Notes under the pieces: model-generated
Database searches by the model: none
What the model was told of the DNA's origin: nothing
The model's input: only the letters and a program-made list of their open reading frames with translations
In this document: positions 26,460 to 35,200 of the stretch, one piece after another
How positions within the stretch are numbered: the stretch's first letter is position 1
How the letters are laid out: every line of letters starts with the position of its first letter
Origin: Ascidiaceihabitans sp023955215
GTDB taxonomy: Bacteria; Pseudomonadota; Alphaproteobacteria; Rhodobacterales; Rhodobacteraceae
Reading direction: 5' to 3'
DNA length: 64,000 nt
Assembly: GCA_943788345.1 (NCBI GenBank)
Contig: CALSPX010000013.1
Span: forward strand, 124,001-188,000
Translations under genes and position numbers: made by a program

Positions 26460-26885
26460 ATGGCCAAGAAACTCGTAGGGTCTATGAAGTTGCAAGTTGC
26501 AGCTGGTAAAGCAAACCCATCCCCACCCGTAGGTCCAGCATTGGGTCAACGCGGAATCAACATCATGGAATTCTGTAAAGCGTTTAACGCAAAAACAGCT
26601 GACCTTGAGCCAGGTGCACCTTGCCCAACAGTAATTTCATATTACCAGGACAAGTCATTCACTATGGAGATCAAGACGCCACCAGCGTCCTATTTCTTGA
26701 AAAAAGCTGCCAAAGTGAAATCTGGCGCGACGAACCCGTCACGTGACATCGTTGGTTCTGTAACGCTGAAGCAAGTTCGCGAAATCGCAGAAGCAAAGAT
26801 GGCTGATCTGAACGCTAACGATATCGACGCAGCGATGCAGATCATTTTGGGCTCTGCCCGTTCTATGGGCATTGAGGTGAAGTAA
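26460..26885 (+). CDS. rplK: 50S ribosomal protein L11
   Basis: Stalk-base protein binding 23S rRNA at the GTPase center. At 141 residues it has standard length, with the N-terminal KLQVAAGKANPSPPVGPALGQRG, the PPASYFLKKAA linker region and the C-terminal RNA-binding domain ending GSARSMGIEVK. It starts with ATG preceded by AAGGAGAAGG. The ATG of rplA follows the stop codon after one base, so the pair forms the usual L11-L1 operon. Confidence 0.98.
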   Translation: MAKKLVGSMKLQVAAGKANPSPPVGPALGQRGINIMEFCKAFNAKTADLEPGAPCPTVISYYQDKSFTMEIKTPPASYFLKKAAKVKSGATNPSRDIVGSVTLKQVREIAEAKMADLNANDIDAAMQIILGSARSMGIEVK

Positions 26886-26886
26886 G

Positions 26887-27586
26887 ATGGCAAAACTCGG
26901 AAAACGCACAACAGCGGCCCGCGCAGCATTTGCTGGCAAAGCAAACCTTACAGTTGAAGATGCCGTTGCATTGGTTAAATCCAACGCAAACGCAAAGTTT
27001 GACGAAACAGTTGAAATCGCAATGAACCTTGGTGTTGACCCACGTCACGCTGACCAAATGGTTCGTGGTGTTGTTGGCTTGCCAAACGGCACAGGTAAAA
27101 CAATGCGCGTTGCAGTATTTGCACGTGGTGCCAAAAGCTGACGAAGCGACAGCTGCCGGTGCAGACATTGTTGGTGCAGAAGACCTGATGGAAATCGTAC
27201 AGTCCGGCAAGATCGAATTCGATCGTTGCATCGCGACACCTGACATGATGCCTATCGTTGGTCGTCTTGGTAAGGTTTTGGGTCCACGTAACCTGATGCC
27301 AAACCCAAAAGTTGGTACTGTGACTATGGACGTTGCGGACGCTGTTAAAGCGGCCAAAGGCGGCGAAGTTCAGTTCAAAGCTGAAAAAGCTGGCGTTGTT
27401 CATGCTGGTGTTGGCAAAGCTTCTTTTGACGAAGCAAAGCTTGTTGAAAACGTTCGTTCATTCGTTGACGCGGTTGCTAAAGCACGCCCAACAGGTGCCA
27501 AAGGCGCTTACATGAAAAAGATCGTTATCAGCTCTTCAATGGGTCCAAGTGTGACCGTTGATGTTGAAAGCGCTGCAGGCGAGTAA
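26887..27586 (+). pseudogene. rplA: 50S ribosomal protein L1 with a one-base frameshift
   Basis: L1 binds the 23S L1 stalk and represses its own operon. Two frames together encode a complete L1. MAKLGKRTTAARAAF to VAVFARGAK is in the first, and after the break ADEATAAGADIVGAEDLM to VDVESAAGE is in the second. The break is at a run of four A residues (27133-27136) where three would keep the frame. Removing one A gives 232 codons, exactly the usual length, with all later motifs (GRLGKVLGPRNLMPNPKVGTVT) intact. A base-calling or assembly error in the homopolymer is the likeliest cause. A real recent mutation cannot be excluded. Confidence 0.9.
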
Positions 27587-27611
27587 GCCTTCAGCAGCAT
27601 TTAGAATTTAG

Positions 27612-27640
27612 AAAGGCGGGCCCTTGGGTCCGCCTTTTTT
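27612..27640. terminator. Bidirectional terminator between rplA and licD
   Basis: Stem AAAGGCGGGCCC / GGGTCCGCCTTT (one G-T pair) with a two-base loop and TTTTTT after it. It lies between convergent genes. Confidence 0.88.
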
Positions 27641-27655
27641 GTATCCAAACTGTGA

Positions 27656-28579
27656 TCAGCTGCAATGTGCGGTTTCGATCAGGCGTTTTCGAGTGTGCTC
27701 AGCTTCTTCATAAAGTCTGTTAAACCCTGCAGGGCGTACGAATTTCCAAAGTGGATCCATTTTGTCCCAGCCTGGGCCGTAATTGATCGCCAGCATTTTT
27801 TCAGGCACTGCGGGTTGATCAAGCCCAGAAATATTGCATGTTCGGAACGGATAAACGTCTTTTGGTTCGATCTCTCCGTAAGTGTGTGGGAACACGTAAA
27901 CCTTGTTTTGTGCAAACCACGCTGGAAAGATGTCGCAAGTATAGCCCATGATTGGCAGCAGTCTTAACATCCCATTGTGTGGTTCTGAACGTTCCTCACA
28001 CAGGATCCCCAAATCACGAACCTCTTGGGTAAAGGTGGCCCATTCGGCGACAACGGCATCTTCATCGCTTGCGTCCAGAATGATCCCCAAATCAATATCG
28101 TTATCATGGTCGATCAATTTTCCATCGCGAACCAGACCAAGCAATGTGCCCGAATTCAAAAAGACCTTATGACCTGCGTCTTTTAGCGCTTTCATATGGC
28201 TTTCGATCCCATCCCAAATTTCTTTGTGAGAGACGTTTTTGAATAGGACCTCTGGCTCAATATATCCGTGATGCGTCAGGTGAAGGGGGCTAAGATGCTT
28301 CACTACCATTTCATGCAGCTTTTCGAATTGTTGCTTTTCTTGTTCGGTCTTCACCATGTCGCGCAGGGCATTGATATGTGCCAAAGTGTTATGTGGCCTT
28401 TCACGCTTCAGCACACCAACCGCGACCGACGCTTCCAACCATTCGCGTGTTTGCGGGGAGGTGCGCAGCGCCTTTAGTTTTGAGAATAAGCCCCGGCCTC
28501 GATACTTCTTTGAAGGTGTCTCAAGCTCAGTCAACACGGCTTGGCGCAGCTCTTGGAGTTCTGAATTTTGATTGGTCAT
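27656..28579 (-). CDS. LicD family phosphotransferase-like protein
   Basis: Members of the LicD family attach phosphocholine or similar phospho-groups to surface glycans. The 307-residue product has the nucleotidyltransferase-like core FLNSGTLLGLVRDGKLIDHD followed by NDIDLGI, with the metal-binding DxD-like acidic pair. An N-terminal helical segment of about 100 residues has no family I recognise. The ATG at 28579 overlaps the TGA of the tagD-like gene (ATGA), so the two are translationally coupled. It lies on the minus strand inside the ribosomal-protein cluster. Transfer of a CDP-linked alcohol to a glycan is inference from the pair. Confidence 0.8.
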   Translation of the reverse strand: MTNQNSELQELRQAVLTELETPSKKYRGRGLFSKLKALRTSPQTREWLEASVAVGVLKRERPHNTLAHINALRDMVKTEQEKQQFEKLHEMVVKHLSPLHLTHHGYIEPEVLFKNVSHKEIWDGIESHMKALKDAGHKVFLNSGTLLGLVRDGKLIDHDNDIDLGIILDASDEDAVVAEWATFTQEVRDLGILCEERSEPHNGMLRLLPIMGYTCDIFPAWFAQNKVYVFPHTYGEIEPKDVYPFRTCNISGLDQPAVPEKMLAINYGPGWDKMDPLWKFVRPAGFNRLYEEAEHTRKRLIETAHCS

Positions 28580-28981
28580 ATGACTTTTCCCAGCCCATCT
28601 ATTGTTGGCGACAGTTCGCGGATCATCGTGCTTGAGATGTTTTGTGTTCGGCCAAGGTACACCACGTCGCAATGCTCTTTCAGGAAATCGAACTTACCTT
28701 CCCAGTCGTCACCGATGGTGAAAATATCGATGTTGTGGGTGGTGACGTCGCTCACTTTCTGCTCCCAATCGTCTTCGGAAATGATGTCGTCCACGTAGCG
28801 CACGCCCTCAAGGTCCAGCTTGCGTTGCTCCCATGAGAACTTGGCGTCTTTACCTTTTAATCGGTTGAAGGTGTCCGAGGACAGCGCAACGGTCAAATGG
28901 GTTCCCAGTGCGCGCGCTCTCTTCAAAAGGCGGATGTGGCCATAGTGAAGTGTGCAACGTACCGTATGTAATTACGCGCAT
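28576..28981 (-). pseudogene. Glycerol-3-phosphate cytidylyltransferase-like (TagD) gene, frameshifted near its start
   Basis: Cytidylyltransferases of this type form CDP-glycerol or a related activated alcohol. The ATG at 28981 begins MRVITYGT. The next residues are out of frame, then HYGHIRLLKRARALGTHL and the rest of the family continue in another frame to 28576 (KGKDAKFSWEQRK, IGDDWEGKFDFL, RTQNISSTMIRE). The expected GTFDTLHYGH motif is missing two bases near 28953-28957 (observed ACGTTGCACA), which removes the F-D residues. With two bases restored the product is 135 residues, the usual length. Either a true inactivating deletion or a sequence error. Confidence 0.78.
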
Positions 28982-29439
28982 AGCGAAGTGTTCCTTAGTT
29001 CCTGTTCGTACCAGACGATCCCCTGACGTGTCAAAAATCCACCTTGCGTCTAGCGATCCACAACTGTGGTCGATTTCGTCTACTTCGTGCCTCATTGGTT
29101 CGCGCTTTTGTCGCGTTGTCGCTGATATTGGAGATTTTTGGTCGTTTTGCTAGGGGTTTACGGGCCACTGCAGGGTTTACTGTAGAGTGTGTTGCCAAAA
29201 CAGGACTGTCATCATTAGGGCTGCTATAACGTGCATATTGACTGGTCTGGCCACAGTCTGTGCCTAGGGGTCCTCAAGGTGGTTTGATTTTTGGGATGAA
29301 CGCCAGAAAACCCCTTCACAATCACCACATAACTTCATATGGAAGCAGAACTTAGTTTGCTTGAAGATTCGGGCGGACTAGGTGTTTCGTCCGAGATGGT
29401 GGGTGAAATCTGTAAGTTTAGCTGCAAAGCGACGCTCGC
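28982..29439. other. Gene-free region before the rplJ leader
   Basis: About 460 bp with no credible gene. TTGACT at 29238-29243 with TGCCTA 17 bp later may be a weak rplJL promoter, since the leader hairpins begin about 180 bp further on. Confidence 0.35.
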
Positions 29440-29600
29440 GAATTTCATAATTCCGACCTGAGACGGGAAAAACCGGATTTTTTCGAACCATTGTATGGTT
29501 CGTGGCGATCTTTGGCGGACCCGTAAGGACCCGACTGTCAGGGCCGAAATTGGCCTTGGCTGAACTGAGCCGGGGAGTAATCCCCAAATTTGGAGTGAAA
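29440..29600 (+). promoter_or_regulatory. Probable L10(L12)4-binding leader of rplJL
   Basis: A structured leader just before rplJ. It contains CGAACCA (29484-29490) / TGGTTCG (29496-29502), then closely spaced hairpins around GGACCC...GGGTCC-like, GGCC-GAAATT-GGCC and GGGG-AGTAAT-CCCC elements, ending near the start codon. Translational self-repression of rplJL by L10 bound to such leaders is well established in other bacteria. The assignment here is by position and structure. Confidence 0.55.
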
Positions 29601-29602
29601 CT

Positions 29603-30118
29603 GTGGATAGAGCACAAAAAGAACAATTGGTCGACGAACTCGGCCAAATCTTTGAAAGCTCTGGCGTTGTTGTGGTAAGCCACTACGCCGGTCTGACAGT
29701 TGCTAACATGCAAGACCTGCGCGCTAAGGCGTCTGATGCAGGTGCTGCTGTTCGTGTTGCAAAAAATAGGCTCGCCAAGATCGCCCTAAACGATAAGCCA
29801 TGTGCAAGCATTGCTGATTTGTTGACAGGCATGACCGTTCTAACCTTTTCCGAGGACCCTGTGGCAGCTGCCAAGGTTGCCGAGGACTTCTCTAAGGATA
29901 ACGATAACTTCGTAATCCTTGGTGGTGCTATGGGCGAGAACGCGTTGGACCGGGCTGGTGTTACAGCTGTTTCCAAAATGCCAAGCCGTGATGAACTCAT
30001 CGCGACTATTGCTGGCATGCTGGGCGCACCTGCAAGCAACATCGCTGGGGCCATTGGCGCACCTGCAAGCAACATTGCATCCATCTTGTCTACTGTTGAA
30101 GACAAGGCGGCTGCGTAA
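29603..30118 (+). CDS. rplJ: 50S ribosomal protein L10
   Basis: Anchors the L7/L12 stalk to the ribosome. The 171-residue product starts with GTG (MDRAQKEQLVDELGQIFE), with TTTGGAGTG just upstream. The conserved HYAGLTVANMQDLR and VAKNRLAKIAL segments are present. The C-terminal part has a direct repeat, LGAPASNIAGAIGAPASNIAS, in the stretch before the L12-binding tail. It is followed by rplL after 69 bp. Confidence 0.97.
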   Translation: MDRAQKEQLVDELGQIFESSGVVVVSHYAGLTVANMQDLRAKASDAGAAVRVAKNRLAKIALNDKPCASIADLLTGMTVLTFSEDPVAAAKVAEDFSKDNDNFVILGGAMGENALDRAGVTAVSKMPSRDELIATIAGMLGAPASNIAGAIGAPASNIASILSTVEDKAAA

Positions 30119-30187
30119 GCAAACGTCATATCGGCGTGTAGTAAACACTGCACGTTGGAACACATTAATATCGTATCGGAGCTAAAA

Positions 30188-30559
30188 ATGGCTGATCTTA
30201 AGAAAATGGCAGAAGACATCGTTGGTCTTACACTGCTTGAAGCACAAGAACTAAAAACTATCCTTAAAGACGAGTACGGCATCGAGCCTGCAGCCGGTGG
30301 CGCAGTCATGATGGCGGGCCCTGCAGACGGCGCTGGCGCTGCTGAAGAGCAAACAGAATTCGACGTCGTTCTTAAGAACGCCGGCGCTTCTAAAATCAAC
30401 GTGATCAAAGAAGTTCGCGGCATCACAGGTCTTGGCCTGAAAGAAGCTAAAGACTTGGTTGAAGCTGGTGGCAAAATCAAAGAAGGCGTTGATAAAGCTG
30501 AAGCTGAAGACGTTAAAGCTAAGCTGGAAGCAGCTGGCGCGGAAGTTGAGTTGGCCTAA
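30188..30559 (+). CDS. rplL: 50S ribosomal protein L7/L12
   Basis: Multi-copy stalk protein that recruits translation GTPases. The 123-residue product has an N-terminal dimerisation domain (ADLKKMAEDIVGLTLLEAQEL), an Ala/Gly-rich hinge (AAGGAVMMAGPADGAGAAEE) and the globular C-terminal domain (FDVVLKNAGASKINVIKEVR, GLGLKEAKDLVEAGG). I chose the ATG at 30188 over an upstream in-frame codon because the conserved start is MADLKKMAE. A terminator follows, so rplJL ends here. Confidence 0.98.
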   Translation: MADLKKMAEDIVGLTLLEAQELKTILKDEYGIEPAAGGAVMMAGPADGAGAAEEQTEFDVVLKNAGASKINVIKEVRGITGLGLKEAKDLVEAGGKIKEGVDKAEAEDVKAKLEAAGAEVELA

Positions 30560-30583
30560 GCCTCTCGCCTTTTGGCAATTCGG

Positions 30584-30616
30584 AAACGGCGTCTCCCTCG
30601 GGAGGCGCCGTTTTTG
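30584..30616 (+). terminator. rplL terminator
   Basis: Stem AAACGGCG-T-CTCCC / GGGAG-G-CGCCGTTT with a two-base loop, followed by TT and then GTTTG. It separates rplJL from rpoBC. Confidence 0.88.
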
Positions 30617-30952
30617 TTTGTGGGAAATTTTTACTGTTCGCTACGCGGATGAAGCGGACTTTGACCGTAAAAAGCCATTGGCGGCTTTCGTTTGCTAGAC
30701 TTCGTTAAGCTGGCTTACCTTTGAGGGCATTTAGGCCGAAAAATGGATCGCTTTCGTGAAATAAGAATTGTGTATGGGCGCTTATAGCAGGGCGAGGGGA
30801 CCAACTGCTTTCAAAGACTCACCAAATGATATTGGAAGAATTGCTGCAAATCGTCACCTTTTGCCGATTTACCAAATTAAAATTTAGAAATTTGGGCGTG
30901 AACTTTTTACCTTTTGTGATCATTGGTATTCAAGCCTACGAGGCGTCATGTA

Positions 30953-31663
30953 ATGAAATCTACCAGTTTTCTGCTCAAACTACTCTCTGTTGTTCTAGCG
31001 GCAGTAGTAATTTCGTATTTTATGAGGACGCCAAAATATTCTTGGGTCCAACGCCTAGATATTATTGTCCAAACACCTGATGGTCAAAAGTCTGGCTATG
31101 GCCTTGTTGAAGTTGTTTTAGCGGTTCCCCGACGTGATAGTTTTTTGGGAAGCCAGTTTTATTGGCGCATTTCAGGTGCCGCTGCTGTTGTCGATATGGG
31201 TGACGACAAATATTTGTTTGGCCTCCTGTACAACCGCGATCGCAGCGAGCATCCTGACACTGTTTTTAGGTTTGCGGCGCAAAGAGCGGGTGTGTTGCCA
31301 AGGCTTAGCAAAGCTAATGCCCGAGCTTGGTTTAAGCAGGTTATTGCATTGGATAGACCGGTTGAAGTCGACTTTCGAAAACATATAGAGCTCGCCGCTT
31401 TCACGAACATGTCCGACCCTAGTAGCATTGTTTCTGTTAGCGATCCTGAAGACTTTGAGCGTATTTTTGGTTCAAAGTATTCGGTTCTTAGGGCGGAAAT
31501 CAGTATCGTTGATGAAACGCCGTCACCGGATACTCTTTATACTGTGCTTCCTTGGTTAAAAAGCGAAACGGAACCGTTTCCGGGAAGGATAGGTCTGATT
31601 AGCGAAATTAAATATTTTTACGAACTAATTGATAGCCGTCACTTTGTTAGGAATCCGCAATGA
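30953..31663 (+). CDS. Hypothetical secreted or membrane-anchored protein
   Basis: No family recognised. The 236-residue product has an N-terminal hydrophobic segment (STSFLLKLLSVVLAAVVISYF). Then comes a soluble domain with alternating hydrophobic pattern (WVQRLDIIVQTPDGQKSGYG, VDMGDDKYLFGLLYNRDRSE) and no cysteines. The ATG at 30953 directly precedes the signal-like segment; an in-frame codon at 30923 would add ten residues. It lies between rplL and rpoB, where most relatives have nothing. AT-richer wording than the flanking ribosomal genes suggests late arrival, though this is by eye only. Confidence 0.6.
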   Translation: MKSTSFLLKLLSVVLAAVVISYFMRTPKYSWVQRLDIIVQTPDGQKSGYGLVEVVLAVPRRDSFLGSQFYWRISGAAAVVDMGDDKYLFGLLYNRDRSEHPDTVFRFAAQRAGVLPRLSKANARAWFKQVIALDRPVEVDFRKHIELAAFTNMSDPSSIVSVSDPEDFERIFGSKYSVLRAEISIVDETPSPDTLYTVLPWLKSETEPFPGRIGLISEIKYFYELIDSRHFVRNPQ

Positions 31664-32246
31664 ATGCGGCCAATCAGGTTAGCTCCACAAACGCTCTTTT
31701 TGGGGTGCTAAAGTACGGCTGAAATTTAGGTCTCGAAAGCCAACCGGCTCTTAAGTATTTTTCACTTTATGAAACACGACCATTCGCGGTAGCTCAGCAC
31801 TGGTACAACGGTGCTTGAAGCAGGCATTTTCCCAACCACTGTTGACGACAGTCACAAACATTTGCCACAGTTCTCCGAATAAAATGCTAAGTTTGGAAAA
31901 GCACCAATCTCCCCACACCCCCTTGCGTTCGCACCCTTCACCGATTATCCAGCAGTTTCACGCGGTTTCGATTGATTCGAAACCCGTTTTTTCTGTCGCG
32001 CAATAAGGAACCGTTAATCACCCCTCTGACCACCAAATGTCACGCAGGGAAACGGTAAGATATTGCACGACACCTGTCTTGGTAAGCGCCTTAAATCAAA
32101 GGCATTTTCCAAGGCAGGAGAGGTCGGGAGCTGCACAGTGGGATGTGTGGCAAGAATAGACCTCTCTATCGCTGTCTCGTAGGGATTGGCGCCGTGGCCC
32201 GACGGTGCTCGTCTCAATTGAGAAAACTGAAAGGTGACCTAGTCTT
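31664..32246. other. Long leader region upstream of rpoB
   Basis: About 580 bp with no credible gene. A tRNA-like fragment (GCGGTAGCTCAGC at about 31786) lacks the rest of a cloverleaf. The final 200 bp before rpoB is probably untranslated leader. No consensus promoter was fixed. Confidence 0.45.
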
Positions 32247-35200
32247 ATGGCGCAATCGTTCCTTGGTCAGAAACGTCTACGTAAATATTATGGCAAAATC
32301 CGTGAAGTATTGGAGATGCCAAATCTAATTGAAGTACAGAAATCATCGTATGATCTGTTCTTGAAATCCGGCGAGGCCGATACCCCCACCGATGGTGAAG
32401 GTATCACTGGCGTTTTCCAATCGGTATTCCCGATTAAAGATTTCAATGAAACATCCATTTTGGAATACTCAAAGTACGAGCTTGAAAAGCCCAAGTACGA
32501 CGTTGAGGAATGCCAACAGCGCGACATGACGTACAGTGCACCGCTTAAGGTGACGCTGCGCTTGATCGTGTTTGATGTGGATGAGGATACAGGCGCGAAG
32601 TCTGTTAAAGACATCAAAGAGCAAGACGTGTTCATGGGCGATATGCCACTGATGACACCGAACGGCACATTCGTTGTGAACGGCACAGAGCGTGTTATCG
32701 TTTCTCAGATGCACCGTTCACCGGGCGTTTTCTTTGACCACGACAAAGGTAAAACCCACTCTTCAGGTAAACTTTTGTTTGCATGCCGCATTATCCCATA
32801 CCGTGGTAGCTGGTTGGACTTTGAATTCGACGCAAAAGACATCGTGTTCTGCCGCATCGACCGTCGTCGTAAATTGCCGGTAACAACTCTGTTGTACGCA
32901 CTTGGTCTAGACCAAGAAGCGATGATGGACGCATACTACGACACCATCGAGTACAAATACGTGAAGAACAAAGGCTGGGTCGCCCCATTCTTCGCAGACC
33001 GTGTACGTGGCACACGCCCAACATATGACTTGATCGACGCAGCAACTGGCGAGATCATTGCTGAAGCTGGCAAGAAAGTTACACCACGCGCCGTCAAGAA
33101 ATTGATCGACGAAGGTAACGTAACTGAGCTGTTGGTTCCATTCGATCATATCGTTGGCAAGTTCGTGTCCAAAGACATCATCAACGAAGAAACTGGCGCG
33201 ATTTATGTCGAAGCTGGTGACGAGTTGACACTTGAGTACGACAAAGATGGCGATCTTATCGGGGGCACAGCCCAAGAGTTGATCGAAGCCGGTATCACGG
33301 ACATCCCAGTCCTCGACATCGACAACATCAATGTTGGCCCATACATGCGCAACACACTTGCGATGGATAAGAACATGAACCGCGACACCGCGCTCATGGA
33401 TATCTACCGCGTGATGCGCCCAGGCGAGCCACCCACCGTTGAAGCCGCGTCAAACCTGTTTGACACGTTGTTCTTCGATAGCGAGCGTTATGACCTTTCC
33501 GCGGTTGGCCGTGTGAAGATGAACATGCGTTTGGCTTTGGGTAAAGAAGACACTCAGCGTACGCTGGATCGCGAAGATATCGTTGCTTGTATTAAAGCAT
33601 TGGTTCACTTGCGTGACGGTCAAGGCGACATCGACGATATTGACCACTTGGGCAACCGTCGTGTGCGTTCTGTTGGCGAGTTGATGGAAAACCAATACCG
33701 TGTTGGCTTGCTCCGTATGGAGCGCGCGATCAAAGAGCGTATGTCTTCTGTCGAAATCGACACAGTCATGCCTCAGGATCTAATCAACGCGAAACCAGCA
33801 GCTGCTGCGGTACGTGAATTCTTCGGCTCATCGCAGCTGTCGCAATTTATGGACCAAACCAACCCGCTGTCCGAGGTTACGCACAAGCGTCGCCTTTCAG
33901 CGCTTGGCCCAGGCGGTTTGACACGTGAACGTGCTGGCTTTGAGGTGCGCGACGTGCACCCAACGCACTACGGCCGTATGTGTCCAATTGAGACCCCAGA
34001 GGGTCCGAATATTGGTCTGATCAACAGCCTTGCTACGTTTGCACGTGTAAACAAGTATGGCTTTATCGAAACACCGTACCGCAAAGTCGAAAACCGCATG
34101 GTTACCGATGAAGTGCAGTACATGTCCGCGACTGAGGAAATGCGCCACACTGTGGCACAGGCCAACGCGAAGCTGGACGAAAACGGTCGTTTCGAAAATG
34201 ATTTGGTCAGCACCCGTCAATCTGGTGACTACACGCTTGCACCATCTGACAACGTTGATCTGATCGACGTTTCACCAAAACAGCTAGTATCTGTAGCGGC
34301 ATCCTTGATCCCGTTCCTAGAAAACGACGATGCGAACCGGGCCCTTATGGGTTCGAACATGCAACGTCAGGCGGTTCCATTGCTTCAGGCAACGGCTCCA
34401 CTTGTTGGTACTGGTATCGAAGAAGTTGTGGCACGTGACTCTGGTGCGGCATACATGGCGAAACGCGCTGGCATCATCGACCAAGTCGACGCCACACGTA
34501 TCGTTTTGCGTGCGACCGAAGATCTTGAGCTGGGCGACGCAGGCGTAGACATCTACCGCATGCGTAAGTTCCAACGCTCCAACCAAAACACCTGCATCAA
34601 CCAGCGTCCGCTGGTTAAAGTTGGCGAACGCGTGACCAAAGGTCAGGTTATTGCTGATGGTCCGTCTACGGACATGGGTGAATTGGCCTTGGGTAAAAAC
34701 GTGGTCGTCGCGTTTATGCCTTGGAACGGTTACAACTACGAAGACTCCATTCTGATCTCCGAGCGCGTTTCACGCGATGACGTCTTTACTTCGATCCACA
34801 TCGAAGAATTTGAAGTCGCCGCACGTGATACAAAGCTAGGCCCAGAAGAAATCACACGCGATATTCCAAACGTTGGTGAAGAAGCGCTGCGCAACCTCGA
34901 CGAGGCAGGCATCGTTTACATCGGCGCGGACGTAGAGCCAGGTGATATTCTTGTCGGTAAGATCACACCAAAAGGCGAAAGCCCGATGACACCAGAAGAA
35001 AAACTTCTGCGCGCCATCTTTGGTGAGAAAGCCTCTGACGTTCGTGACACATCTTTGCGCGTAAAACCTGGTGACTTCGGCACCGTGGTTGAAGTGCGTG
35101 TGTTCAACCGTCATGGCATCGAAAAAGACGAACGTGCCCTACAAATCGAACGGGAAGAGGTCGAACGCCTTGCCCGTGACCGTGATGACGAGCTAGCGAT

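Noticed and set aside
27121..27145. Programmed +1 frameshifting in rplA.
   Set aside because: No release-factor-2-like stop context, Shine-Dalgarno stimulator or pseudoknot was seen, and no precedent in L1 is known to me. A homopolymer error explains it better.
29683..30480. Long open frame of 265 codons on the minus strand across rplJ and rplL.
   Set aside because: It is antisense to two well-conserved ribosomal protein genes and its codons are the reverse of theirs. Its Ala/Ser-rich product matches no family.
31783..31830. tRNA-like segment (GCGGTAGCTCAGCACTGG) in the rpoB leader.
   Set aside because: The D-arm-like part is present, but no acceptor stem, anticodon arm or T-arm can be folded. 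Treated as chance or a very old fragment.
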